In this document: in pieces, positions 33,202 to 41,370 of the stretch
Position numbering within the stretch: the first letter of the stretch is position 1
Layout: every line of letters begins with the position of its first letter
Origin: Ardenticatenaceae bacterium
GTDB lineage: Bacteria; Chloroflexota; Anaerolineae; Promineifilales; Promineifilaceae
DNA length: 64,000 nucleotides
NCBI GenBank assembly: GCA_020634415.1
Contig: JACKBT010000025.1
Span: 8,886-72,885 of the forward strand
Reading direction: 5' to 3'
The notes under the pieces: generated by a model
The model's database searches: none
Seen by the model: only the letters and a program-made list of their open reading frames with translations
Told to the model about the DNA's origin: nothing
Position numbers and translations under genes: made by a program

Positions 33202-33232
33202 AAAAAGCCCCTGCGCTGTGCAGGGGCTTTAT
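33202..33232 (-). terminator. Rho-independent terminator after the small-protein genes
   Basis: An 11-base stem AAAGCCCCTGC (33204-33214) pairs with 33220-33230 over a 5-base loop, with a T-run on the minus strand. It closes the transcript of the two 49-residue genes that end at 33263. Confidence 0.85.
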
Positions 33233-33262
33233 TGCGGTATTAATTTGTAAGCGGACATTGTT

Positions 33263-33412
33263 TTAGAGGAAGAGGCTCATGAGGCTTTTGAGCAGGCTGC
33301 TCTTGCTGTTTTGTTGGGCTGCTTTTGTTTGCAACCGATGGTTGGCCGCTTCTTTTAACAATTCGTTGTGACGGGCTTTGCCGTTTTCGTTGGCGATGAA
33401 TGGATGGTTCAT
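33263..33412 (-). CDS. 49-residue protein, paralogue B (MNHPFIANEN...)
   Basis: A short gene, ATG at 33412 to TAA at 33263, encoding 49 residues that begin MNHPFIANENGKARHNELLK and end LLKSLMSLFL. AAGGAAA lies a few bases upstream. It is clearly paralogous to the next gene upstream: both start MNHP-x-IANEN-x-KAR-x-NE, have exactly the same length, a charged middle and a hydrophobic end. The protein probably forms one amphipathic helix with a hydrophobic C-terminal tail that could touch the membrane. I do not recognise a family. Identical length and pattern conservation between two copies argue that both are real. A terminator follows. Confidence 0.75.
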   Translation of the reverse strand: MNHPFIANENGKARHNELLKEAANHRLQTKAAQQNSKSSLLKSLMSLFL

Positions 33413-33440
33413 TTTTGATTTCCTTTTAGTTGTTTTGGTG

Positions 33441-33590
33441 TTAGATGAATAAGCTGATTATCATGCTGAGCAGTTGGGCGAGGCCGTGCCGCTTGGTAAC
33501 TTTGCTTTCTAGACGGTATTGTTCTGCTTCGTATAAAAATTCGTTGTAACGTGCTTTTGCGTTTTCGTTGGCGATGATGGGGTGATTCAT
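33441..33590 (-). CDS. 49-residue protein, paralogue A (MNHPIIANEN...)
   Basis: ATG at 33590 to TAA at 33441, 49 residues beginning MNHPIIANENAKARYNEFLY and ending in LLSMIISLFI. A strong AAGGAG sits six bases upstream of the ATG. The N-terminal 15 residues are nearly identical to paralogue B, while the middle differs and the hydrophobic tail is kept. This is the pattern of selection on a functional peptide. The pair may be membrane-associated peptides, toxins, antimicrobial peptides or stress peptides. Nothing in the sequence decides between these. The genes are 28 bases apart and share one terminator. Confidence 0.75.
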   Translation of the reverse strand: MNHPIIANENAKARYNEFLYEAEQYRLESKVTKRHGLAQLLSMIISLFI

Positions 33591-33797
33591 GTTTAACTCC
33601 TTAGATTGTGTTTGTATCTGCTAAATTGTTTTGTTTGATTAATTACTGATAGTATGCCAAACGGCCGTTACCCCATCGTAACCATATCGTGAACAAATCC
33701 CCAGATGCCGTTACCATTCCATAACCATTGGTACCATCGGCAAAACGTGGGTAAAGAGCGTTCGTCAGGGCAAAATGGCTCTGGTACACTTTTTGTT

Positions 33798-35138
33798 ATG
33801 AATGAACCAAGACGAATCAATCCTATAACGGTAGCCATCATCGCTTTGGTGCTGGTGGTGGCGGCGGTGGCTGTTGGCTGGCGGGTGGTGAATGGCGACC
33901 GTAGTTTGCTGCGAAATGTGTCTGTGGGGCATGACCTGATCACGCCCAATGCCGATGGGGTGACGGATGCGATGCCCATCATGTATGAAATTTCTCGCAA
34001 TGCCACGGTCTCTATCTATTTTGATGATGAGGCGGGACGGCGTTTTTATTTTCGGCAGGAGAAGGCGCGAGGGGCGGGTGAGTATGAGGTGTTGTTTAGT
34101 GGGGTGGTAGACCCGTTTACACTGCCGGAGGATGAGATTCAGGCGGAGATTTTGGCGCGGCTGCTGCCTAACGGCCGTTATACCTGGACCATCGAAGCCA
34201 TAGACGAGCAAAATGTGCGCGAAACGGCACAAGGCAATGTAACCATTGCCGAGGCCGATACCGAACTGCCTGACATGCGCAACTTTACGGTAGACCGCAC
34301 CGTCTTTTCGCCCAACCGTGATGGCATTAATGATCGGGCGCTGATCCAATTCTTCCTGACCAAAGAGGTGACCGATCTGCGTGTCTTTTTGCTTACGCCA
34401 GAGGGCGTGGAAGTGCCTATCCGCGAATTGGAGCGGGATGTGCCAGCCGATACGGTGGGCCGCCACTATTATGATTACGAGGGCGGTGTGGACAATGGCG
34501 AAACGCCGCCGCCGGATGGCACGTATCCCATTGTGGCGATTGCTCAAGATTTGGAAGGGCAGCGGCTGCGGGCGGAGACGGAGTTGACGATTGAGTTTGG
34601 TGGTGTGCCGCGTGGTTATATCTTTTCGCCGCCTTCGGGGGATACGTTGGCGTTTAGTGCAACGGCCGTTGCCCTTTGCGAAACCCTCACCTTCACCGTC
34701 ACGCTGCAAAACGATGGCAATACACCGCTGCGCACCACTGGCCCCGCACCGGGCACGATGTACGATTCTGATTGGAACTACAACACCCTGGGCTGGCATA
34801 CGGAATCGGGGGCCTGGCGGGTAGCGATTGGTTATGAAAACGAGATCACCAACTATCCCTACCGCTGGGCCATCGGCAGCCAAGAGGATTTGCAGAAAAT
34901 TGGCGATTATTATTACCTGATGCCGGGTGAGCGCACGGTGGTGACGGGGACGATTCGCATAACGGGGCCGTTGGGGGTGCGTAATCCGCAGCCGATGTGG
35001 GCGGGTCTTATTCACGAGGATGTGGAGATTTCGGCGGACAACAATCGGGTGGATACACAAGCCATTACGATTGACCTGCCAGATGAGGCCAATCGTCAGC
35101 CGTGTGCGCCGCGAGAGATACCGGTTCGTGAGGAGTAG
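33798..35138 (+). CDS. Membrane-anchored protein with FlgD/Ig-like repeats
   Basis: A 446-residue protein with an N-terminal membrane helix (PITVAIIALVLVVAAVAVGW, residues 9-28). The outer part carries two modules with the same opening, ITPNADGVTDAMPIMYEISR (about residues 51-70) and FSPNRDGINDRALIQFFLTK (about 173-192). The x-PN-x-DG-x-ND pattern marks FlgD-Ig/gliding-motility C-terminal (CHU_C)-like beta-sandwich repeats, each ending in a DGTY-P motif (PPDGTYPIVAIA). A third beta-rich domain follows. It probably scaffolds something on the cell surface or stabilises an envelope complex. The start at 33798 is chosen because the helix begins there. An earlier in-frame start lacks a ribosome binding site. 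Confidence 0.72.
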   Translation: MNEPRRINPITVAIIALVLVVAAVAVGWRVVNGDRSLLRNVSVGHDLITPNADGVTDAMPIMYEISRNATVSIYFDDEAGRRFYFRQEKARGAGEYEVLFSGVVDPFTLPEDEIQAEILARLLPNGRYTWTIEAIDEQNVRETAQGNVTIAEADTELPDMRNFTVDRTVFSPNRDGINDRALIQFFLTKEVTDLRVFLLTPEGVEVPIRELERDVPADTVGRHYYDYEGGVDNGETPPPDGTYPIVAIAQDLEGQRLRAETELTIEFGGVPRGYIFSPPSGDTLAFSATAVALCETLTFTVTLQNDGNTPLRTTGPAPGTMYDSDWNYNTLGWHTESGAWRVAIGYENEITNYPYRWAIGSQEDLQKIGDYYYLMPGERTVVTGTIRITGPLGVRNPQPMWAGLIHEDVEISADNNRVDTQAITIDLPDEANRQPCAPREIPVREE

Positions 35139-35264
35139 ACGGCCGTTCTCGTCTTGCTTTCCCCCTATGCTTGCAGTATATTTCCTTTGTTCGGGGTGAA
35201 TGATCGTAGGGAAACGGCCGTTCCCCTGGCAAGGTTCTATCAAAACTCACTAGGAAGGAGAAAC

Positions 35265-36482
35265 ATGAACAAGTTCAAATTGTATTTAGCAACTTTTCTT
35301 ATCCTATCTGTGGTCTTGGCCGCCTGCCAACCACAGACCGTCGAGGTCACTCGCGTCGTTACTGAAACAGAGACCATTGTAGAAACTGTGACCGAAGAAG
35401 TGGAAGTCCCCGTTGAAGTAGAAGTGGAGGTTCCCGTCGAAGTGACCCGCATTGTCACCGAAGTCCAGACCGAAACTGTTGTGGAAACAGTGGAGATGGA
35501 AGAAGCTCCGTTGGGTTCCGAAGAACGGCCGATCAAAGTCCTCTTCGTCCCCTCCGTAGACTCCGATGTCATCGTCACGGGTGGTGAAGTAATGGCGGCA
35601 GCCCTTAACGAAGCCACCGGCATGAACTTCACCGTCAGCGTCCCCACCAGCTATGCTGCTACCATCGAAGAAATGTGCGCCTCCCCCGATGACACCATCG
35701 GCTTCATCCCGGCTCAGGGTTATGTCCTAGCCAACAACCGTTGTGGTGTTACCGTTGGTGGTGCTGCGGTACGCTTTGGCCTTTCCTGGTACGCCGCACA
35801 ATTTGTCGTACCCACCGACAGCCCGGCTCAATCATTAGAGGATTTAGCAGGCCTCACCTGGTGTATTCCTGATGTGGGTTCGACCTCTGGTTATCTCTAC
35901 CCCAGCGCCCTCTTCCTGGAAATGGGCATCGAGCCAGGCGAAATCGTAGAGTCTGGCAGCCACAACAACGCCATGCTTGGTGTTTACAACGGCGAATGTG
36001 AGTTTGGCACCGCCTTCTTCAGCCCCCCCTTATTGCCTGCTGCCGATGACCGCGCCTGGGCTTATGGTGTAGACGATCCTGAAATTTGGCGTAATGCTGA
36101 TGCCCCTGCTATCCGCAACGACGCAGGCCGTACTTTCGTGGGCGGCACACCCGATGAAGGTGGGTATCGCATCTTAGATGCGCGTGCGTCTGTCAATGAC
36201 ACGGCGACTGACATCTTTGACCAAACCCGTATCCTGGCCCTGACCGAGCGTATCCCCAATGATACCGTTTCCTTTGGCCCCGAATTCCCCCTCAACACCG
36301 CCAACCAAATCATTGATGCGTTGATTGACTTCACCGCTTCTGAAGCCTGTGCAACCTCTATCTGTTCTCAAGACTTCTATAGTTGGACTGGTTTGGAAGC
36401 CGTGACTGACAGCTTCTATGATCCCGTTCGTGATGCTATGAACTATCTGGGCATTACCGAAGATGATGTTTTAGGCGGCTAG
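35265..36482 (+). CDS. Phosphonate/phosphate-type ABC substrate-binding lipoprotein
   Basis: A 405-residue binding lipoprotein. The lipobox is LSVVLAACQPQ (Cys about residue 21). The next 55 residues are a low-complexity run of Val, Thr and Glu (such as VEVTRVVTETETIVETVTEE), a rod-like linker common in Chloroflexota binding proteins. The rest is a PhnD-like (PF12974) bilobal domain starting at PIKVLFVPSVDSDVIVTGGE, with a central GFIPAQGYVLAN and a loop AGLTWCIPDVGSTSGYLYPS. It probably captures phosphonate, phosphate or phosphite and delivers it to the transporter encoded by the next three genes. AAGGAG lies six bases before the ATG. Confidence 0.85.
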   Translation: MNKFKLYLATFLILSVVLAACQPQTVEVTRVVTETETIVETVTEEVEVPVEVEVEVPVEVTRIVTEVQTETVVETVEMEEAPLGSEERPIKVLFVPSVDSDVIVTGGEVMAAALNEATGMNFTVSVPTSYAATIEEMCASPDDTIGFIPAQGYVLANNRCGVTVGGAAVRFGLSWYAAQFVVPTDSPAQSLEDLAGLTWCIPDVGSTSGYLYPSALFLEMGIEPGEIVESGSHNNAMLGVYNGECEFGTAFFSPPLLPAADDRAWAYGVDDPEIWRNADAPAIRNDAGRTFVGGTPDEGGYRILDARASVNDTATDIFDQTRILALTERIPNDTVSFGPEFPLNTANQIIDALIDFTASEACATSICSQDFYSWTGLEAVTDSFYDPVRDAMNYLGITEDDVLGG

Positions 36483-36485
36483 GAA

Positions 36486-36520
36486 TAGTAAGCAGTAAAC
36501 AGTGAACAGTAAACAGCGGA
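36486..36520. repeat. Iterated-word spacer (GTAAACAGT word)
   Basis: Copies of AGTAAGCAGTAAACAGTGAA-like words follow the binding-protein stop codon. No inverse copy is present. Confidence 0.6.
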
Positions 36521-36584
36521 AATGGCCGGTAAGCGACTGTGAGACAGAAATTGGTTCTGGTTATTTCCACGATTAAATGAAAAT

Positions 36585-36626
36585 GAAGCCGAGTGATTGA
36601 GGAAATGTCACTCGGCTTCTTTGTTT
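36585..36626 (+). terminator. Rho-independent terminator between binding protein and ATPase
   Basis: A 12-base perfect stem GAAGCCGAGTGA (36585-36596) pairs with 36608-36619 over an 11-base loop, followed by TTTGTTTT. It lies between the binding protein and the other transporter genes, so it probably keeps binding-protein mRNA more abundant than that of the membrane parts. Confidence 0.88.
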
Positions 36627-36629
36627 TAA

Positions 36630-36672
36630 GATGGGTGTATTGGTGTAGAATATCAGTACACCAATGCACCAC
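36630..36672. repeat. Iterated-word hairpin (GGTGTATTGG word)
   Basis: GGTGTATTGGTGTA (36634-36647) pairs with TACACCAATGCACC (36657-36670), with one G-T wobble, over a 9-base loop. It is the same word as at 30929 and 39150, and it lies just before the ATPase start. Confidence 0.75.
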
Positions 36673-36679
36673 CTTTCTC

Positions 36680-37432
36680 ATGCTAAAAGTCCAAAACCTC
36701 ACCAAAGTTTATCCTGATGGTACGCAAGCGTTGACGGACGTAAGTTTTACAGTGCCGGATGGCGAATTTGTGGCTGTGATTGGCCTGAGCGGTTCGGGCA
36801 AGAGTACCATGCTGCGCTGTATTAATCGGCTGATTGAACCGACGAGCGGCGAAATCTGGTGGAATGATATTCGGCTTTCGCACATTACGGGTGAGGAGTT
36901 GCGCCGCGCACGGCGCAAGATTGGCATGATTTTCCAGCATTTTAATTTGGTGGATCGGTCATCGGTGCTGACGAATGTGTTGAGCGGCCGTTTGGGGTAT
37001 ACCAATCCCATTGCCAGTGTACTCGGCCGTTTCCCCGCCGAAGATGTGGCTCGCGCCCATGCCAGCCTGAAGCGGGTGGGCATTGGTGACAAAGCGGACA
37101 ATCGCGCTGATGAGTTGAGTGGGGGGCAGCGGCAGCGGGTGGGCATTGCCCGCGCCCTGATGCAAGAGCCGGAACTGATTTTGGCGGATGAACCAGTTGC
37201 CAGTCTGGACCCGGCGCTGGCGCATAGCATTATGCGCCATTTGCAGCAGATTAATCAGGAGGATGGTATTACGGTTTTGTGCAGTCTGCACTTTTTAGAT
37301 TTGGTGCAGCAGTATGGCACGCGGGCCATTGCTCTGAATGGGGGTAAGCTTGTGTTCGATGGTCATCCCAGTGAAATTGATGATGCCAAGTTCGTGGAAA
37401 TCTACGGACGGGAAGCGGAGCGGATTGGGTAG
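36680..37432 (+). CDS. phnC: Phosphonate-type ABC transporter ATP-binding protein
   Basis: A 250-residue ATPase of the PhnC kind. Walker A GLSGSGKST (about residues 36-44), the Q-loop MIFQHFNLVDRSSVLTNVLS characteristic of PhnC, the signature ELSGGQRQRVGIARALMQ (about 145-162), Walker B LILADEPVASLDPALAHSIM, and the H-loop CSLHFLDL. It powers import with the two permeases downstream. The start at ATG 36680 begins the family-typical LKVQNLTKVYPDG segment. There is no good ribosome binding site, but a hairpin of the iterated-word type lies immediately before it. Confidence 0.92.
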   Translation: MLKVQNLTKVYPDGTQALTDVSFTVPDGEFVAVIGLSGSGKSTMLRCINRLIEPTSGEIWWNDIRLSHITGEELRRARRKIGMIFQHFNLVDRSSVLTNVLSGRLGYTNPIASVLGRFPAEDVARAHASLKRVGIGDKADNRADELSGGQRQRVGIARALMQEPELILADEPVASLDPALAHSIMRHLQQINQEDGITVLCSLHFLDLVQQYGTRAIALNGGKLVFDGHPSEIDDAKFVEIYGREAERIG

Positions 37433-37502
37433 AGATTGGAGATGAGAGATTGGAGATTAAACGATCTCTAGTCTACGGTTTTCAATCTCTAGTCCCCAAA
37501 TA
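37433..37502. repeat. Iterated-word hairpin spacer (GAGATTGG word)
   Basis: AGAGATTGGAGATGAGAGATTGG (37433-37459, loosely repeated) is followed by AATCTCTAGTCC-type inverse words near 37484-37497. It separates phnC and the first permease. Confidence 0.7.
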
Positions 37503-37505
37503 AAG

Positions 37506-39149
37506 ATGAAAAACAACGACAACGGCCGTTCCCCTCTCCTTACCCCGCTCATTATCGTTGGGCTGGTGCTGTTATATGGTTATGCCATCCAGGTAACACG
37601 CATTGACCTGCGTGAGCCGTTAGAGCCGCAGCGGCAGGAAAACCTCACCAGCCTCATCCGCGATCTGGCCCGTCCCGACTTCCTCGCTTACGAAAACGAG
37701 ACGCGCAGCACCAATATTTCCCTGCGGATGCCTTGCCCAGAGGAAATTAAAGGCTCGCAAGTGACTTTTGAAGGGCGGGTACTAACTTTGGCCCCCAACT
37801 GTGCCACGACGACCCAAGACCCGTTGACGCTTTCGGGGCAAGGGTTTCAGACCAATGTGCAAGGGGCCGTTTATTGGCATCCGGTGGGCGCGAATACGCC
37901 GCGCCGCGTAGCCGATATTCGGGCGGACGCGGAGGGTAATTTCGCCGTCCAATTTACTATGCCCGATATTCGTGCCAACGAAGAAGCCCATCGCCTGGAA
38001 GTGGTAGAGGTGATTGACCGGCGCGTGATTGGTCTAAGTGACACCAGTTATGAAGCACTGGACAAAATTCTGGAAACGGTGCTGATGGCCCTGATGGCCT
38101 CGACGATTGGCACGATTTTGGCGATTCCTATCTCTTTTATGGCGGCGCGGAATTTGATGGCGGATGTGAAGCTGCCGTTGGCGGCGGTGATGAGTGCTGT
38201 TATCGCCGCCCCTCTGGCGGCTGGTGTGGGTTGGTGGCTCACCCATCAACTTGTGACCCTTTCGGGATTAACGGGTGTGTCCCTTCATTTGGACAGCCTG
38301 GGGTTTATTGGCAATTTCATCCAGGTTTTGTTTGATTTGCTGGTGATTTTGCTGCCTATTCTGGTGGGGCTGGTTTTGGCTATGGTGTCGGCTTCTTGGG
38401 GGGCGTATTATGGGCAGGAGATGGTGCTGCGGTTGGATAGGGGTGTGGCGAAAGGGGGAACGGCCGTCTTGACTGCTTTGGGAACGGCCGTCTTCATCTT
38501 TGTCATCGGCTATGCCTTTTTTAGTGTCAATCTGTTGGGGCTGCGTGAACTCATTTTGGCTAGCAGCACATCGCCCCTTACCTACTTGCTTTGGCCTATG
38601 CTGGTTGTGAGTGTGATAACGGCCGTTCTCTCCCTGCGCCGCGAACCCAAACAACAAGTACCCATCGGCATGGCCATATACTCCACCACACGCGGCACAC
38701 TCAACGCCATTCGCTCCATCGAACCCATCATGATGGGCTTCGTCTTTGTCGTCTGGGTAGGGCTAGGCCCATTTGCAGGCATCATGGCCCTCATGCTCCA
38801 TTCTGTTGCCGATTTAGGCAAGCTCTTCTCCGAGCAGGTGGAGAACATTGACGAAGGCCCTCGTGAGGCCATTACCGCCACCGGGGCCAACAGCGTGCAA
38901 ACCATTGTCTATGCCGTGTGGCCACAAATTGTGCCCCATTACATCGCCTACATTTTTTACCGCTGGGACATCAACGTGCGCCTTTCTACCATTATCGGTT
39001 TTGTGGGCGGTGGCGGCATCGGCTTTGTCTTGCAGCGTTTCCTCAACCAACTGCTATATCGTCAAGCCAGCGTCATGGTCATTGCCATCGCCCTGGTCGT
39101 GACGATTTTGGACAATATTAGCTCGCGTATTCGGCGAAGGATTATTTAA
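37506..39149 (+). CDS. phnE: Phosphonate-type ABC permease 1 with extracytoplasmic insert
   Basis: A 547-residue permease. After the N-terminal helix (LTPLIIVGLVLLYGYAIQVT) comes a soluble domain of about 150 residues (about 35-185) with beta-strands such as GSQVTFEGRVLTL and GNFAVQFTMPD, which is not part of standard PhnE (about 260-290 residues). The transporter core follows, with ILETVLMALMASTIGTILAI (about 188-207) and the EAA loop EGPREAITATGANSVQTIVY (about 450-469). The C-terminus FLNQLLYRQASVMVIAIALV is typical. The insert could dock the long-armed binding protein. It starts with AACGGCCGTT in the first codons (encoding NGR), an example of the genomic palindrome inside genes. Confidence 0.88.
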   Translation: MKNNDNGRSPLLTPLIIVGLVLLYGYAIQVTRIDLREPLEPQRQENLTSLIRDLARPDFLAYENETRSTNISLRMPCPEEIKGSQVTFEGRVLTLAPNCATTTQDPLTLSGQGFQTNVQGAVYWHPVGANTPRRVADIRADAEGNFAVQFTMPDIRANEEAHRLEVVEVIDRRVIGLSDTSYEALDKILETVLMALMASTIGTILAIPISFMAARNLMADVKLPLAAVMSAVIAAPLAAGVGWWLTHQLVTLSGLTGVSLHLDSLGFIGNFIQVLFDLLVILLPILVGLVLAMVSASWGAYYGQEMVLRLDRGVAKGGTAVLTALGTAVFIFVIGYAFFSVNLLGLRELILASSTSPLTYLLWPMLVVSVITAVLSLRREPKQQVPIGMAIYSTTRGTLNAIRSIEPIMMGFVFVVWVGLGPFAGIMALMLHSVADLGKLFSEQVENIDEGPREAITATGANSVQTIVYAVWPQIVPHYIAYIFYRWDINVRLSTIIGFVGGGGIGFVLQRFLNQLLYRQASVMVIAIALVVTILDNISSRIRRRII

Positions 39150-39213
39150 GAGGGTGTATAAGTATATGGGTGTAGATATACCCGTACACCACATACACGG
39201 ATACACCAATACA
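39150..39213. repeat. Iterated-word hairpin spacer (GGTGTAT word)
   Basis: GGGTGTATAAGTATATGGGT is followed by GTACACCACATACACGG and ATACACCAATACACC, inverse words. It is the same family as at 30929 and 36630. Confidence 0.75.
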
Positions 39214-39215
39214 CC

Positions 39216-40724
39216 ATGAAAGACCAACCACTCACTCCCAAACGCTACCTCTTCCGCACCATCCTGACCTTTGTGGCCTTGTTTTTGCTTTATGCGCTGG
39301 CCGTAGAGGTGACGGAGGTGGATGTGACGCGCTTGCGGGACGAGGGACGGCAGGAGCAGGTGGTGGGGGTGCTGCGTTTGCTGGCCGACCCCGACCTGAC
39401 GGACCCTGACATTTTGGATCGGGTATTTGGGGTGGGGAGTGGGCCGTTTACGTTGACGGAGACGCTGCAAAATACGCTGCGCCTGATTGTGGAGACGATT
39501 TTTATGGCGCTGATGGCGACGACGATTGGTACGCTGCTGGCAGTTCCTGTCTCGTTTTTGGCAGCGCGTAACCTCATGATAGAAGTGACGATGCCGCTGG
39601 CGGCGATTATGGCGGCGTTGGTGGCGATTCCAGTTGGTGGGGGTGTGGCCTGGTTTGTGACGCGCCAATTGTTAAATCTGGCGGGTGGGCTGGTGAGCCA
39701 ATTGCTGGTGGGGGTGATGGGGCTGGTGCTGGTGGCCGGGTTGATGGTTGTTTTATGGCGGCAGGGCAGTGGGGGCGGCATGGGGGTGATGATCGGCCGT
39801 TCGGTTGGGCTGCTGCTGTTGTCTCTGTTTGGCCTGGGGTTGCTGGCCGGGGTGGGCAGCCCGTTGGGCAGTTGGCTGTCTGCGCAATTATCGGTTGTGG
39901 GTTTGGGTTTTTTGGGTGAAGCCATGACAGTGGTGGCTGATGTGGTGAGTTTGCTGCTGGCTCCGTTTTTGGGGCTGGTGGGGGCGCTGGTGGCGGCTTC
40001 ATTGGGCAGCCGCTATGGGCAGGAGGCGGTTTTGCGGCTGCCGACAGCGGCCGGGAAGGTGATGACGGCCGTTCTCACCCTGTTCGGTACGGCCGTTCTC
40101 ATTTACGCCATCGGTTCGGCTCTCAACTGGCTGTACCAATATGACAACCCGGCCAATTGGACGACGATTCCAGCGGTGGTGGGGGGTGTGGTAGCGGCGG
40201 CTTTGTCGTTGTTGGTGGCCGTGAAACGGCCGTTCCCTAGCGGTGCCATCATCTACGGCATAACCCGCAGCATCCTCAACATCCTGCGCTCCATCGAACC
40301 CCTCATTATGGCCGTTATCTTCGTTGTCTGGGTCGGACTTGGCCCATTTGCGGGCGTACTGGCCCTCACTCTCCACACCATCGCCGCCTTAGGCAAACTT
40401 TTCTCCGAACAAATCGAAGGCATCTCCGAAGGCCCAATTGAGGCCATCACCGCCACAGGCGCCAATCGCCTGCAAACCATCGTCTATGCCGTCATCCCCC
40501 AAATCGTCCCCCCCTATATCGCCTACACCCTCTACCGTTGGGACATCAATGTGCGCACCTCTACCATCATTGGCTTTGTCGGCGGTGGCGGCATTGGCTT
40601 CTTGCTCGACCAAAGCATTCGCCTGCTGCGCTACCGCGATGCCAGCGTGATGATGCTGGCGATTGCGGTGGTTGTGACCACACTCGATTATGTCAGTTCC
40701 CGTGTGCGCAGTCGCGTGATTTGA
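39216..40724 (+). CDS. phnE: Phosphonate-type ABC permease 2
   Basis: A 502-residue second permease, paralogous to the first. The N-terminal helix (FRTILTFVALFLLYALAVEV) and the core TLRLIVETIFMALMATTIGT (about residues 86-105) align with permease 1, and the EAA loop EGPIEAITATGANRLQTIVY (about 406-425) is nearly identical. It lacks the 150-residue outer domain but has several extra hydrophobic segments in the middle (for example LLSLFGLGLLAGVGSPLGSW), which makes it larger than canonical PhnE. Two unequal permeases fit a heterodimer. The tail overlaps the convergent gene ending at 40688 by 37 bases. Confidence 0.87.
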   Translation: MKDQPLTPKRYLFRTILTFVALFLLYALAVEVTEVDVTRLRDEGRQEQVVGVLRLLADPDLTDPDILDRVFGVGSGPFTLTETLQNTLRLIVETIFMALMATTIGTLLAVPVSFLAARNLMIEVTMPLAAIMAALVAIPVGGGVAWFVTRQLLNLAGGLVSQLLVGVMGLVLVAGLMVVLWRQGSGGGMGVMIGRSVGLLLLSLFGLGLLAGVGSPLGSWLSAQLSVVGLGFLGEAMTVVADVVSLLLAPFLGLVGALVAASLGSRYGQEAVLRLPTAAGKVMTAVLTLFGTAVLIYAIGSALNWLYQYDNPANWTTIPAVVGGVVAAALSLLVAVKRPFPSGAIIYGITRSILNILRSIEPLIMAVIFVVWVGLGPFAGVLALTLHTIAALGKLFSEQIEGISEGPIEAITATGANRLQTIVYAVIPQIVPPYIAYTLYRWDINVRTSTIIGFVGGGGIGFLLDQSIRLLRYRDASVMMLAIAVVVTTLDYVSSRVRSRVI

Positions 40725-41368
40725 GTTAACCAACAAACTTCCCCATCATCGGCCCAATTGATTGCCCATTGCCCTTTGCCGAAGGTGCGGCGCACGCCGC
40801 GCAGCAGCTTTTGCAGCCGTTGGGCAAAGGGCGGCACCGCGGCGCTGGCCGATTGGAAGATGCCTAATTGGGGCAAGGTGAGGCTTTGCTCGTTTGTGGT
40901 GAAGGTGTCGGTTGCCTGGCTGGCAGCGGTAACGGCCGTTCCCCCCACCACCGCCTCCACCATCTCCATCACCACCACATCCCGCCGCACATCCTCCGCT
41001 TTCGCTGAATAAACTTCGCAGAGAGAACAAGCCAATTGCCCCGGCTCCGTAAACTGAATATGGGAGACGCTCGTTGTGGCAAAAAGAGGCTGCACAACCA
41101 CTGGTTTTTCTAGTTGGGGGAAGCGGACATCATGATAAAGAACGTGATGTAAAAGCGGGGGATCGGGACAGGAGAAACGGCCGTTCTCCCCCCGCACCAG
41201 CAGCCCATCCGCCACCGCCCCCTCATAAAACGCATCCAGCAAAATCCCCCCCGACGGCACAGGCAGCCGCACCCGCGCTGCCTGATCCAACAACACACCC
41301 CCTTCACCCACGCCCCGTTTCCGCGCCCGGCCCGAACCCAGCCAGACGAAATAACTCTCAACAGCCAT
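40688..41368 (-). CDS. Uncharacterised protein
   Basis: A 226-residue soluble protein that I cannot place. The N-terminal half is rich in Gly and hydrophobic strands (GGVLLDQAARVRLPVPSGGI and LLDAFYEGAVADGLL). The middle has a strand pair (PVVVQPLFATTSVSHIQFTE). The end, GQWAINWADDGEVCWLTQIT, slightly resembles the ATP-grasp/PEP-synthase ending in which a Trp-Leu-Gln sequence precedes an Arg-containing tail. That resemblance is too short to name the protein. It overlaps the last 37 bases of phnE2 tail to tail and begins 3 bases after the stop of the oxidoreductase gene in transcription order (41371), so it belongs to that transcript. Confidence 0.45.
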   Translation of the reverse strand: MAVESYFVWLGSGRARKRGVGEGGVLLDQAARVRLPVPSGGILLDAFYEGAVADGLLVRGENGRFSCPDPPLLHHVLYHDVRFPQLEKPVVVQPLFATTSVSHIQFTEPGQLACSLCEVYSAKAEDVRRDVVVMEMVEAVVGGTAVTAASQATDTFTTNEQSLTLPQLGIFQSASAAVPPFAQRLQKLLRGVRRTFGKGQWAINWADDGEVCWLTQITRLRTRELT

Positions 41369-41370
41369 AC

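Noticed and set aside
33765..35243. Long open frame (about 490 codons) on the minus strand opposite the FlgD/Ig-like gene
   Set aside because: It is very rich in Arg, His and Gln, has no family motif, and mirrors the codon bias of the plus-strand gene, which has clear domains and a membrane helix.
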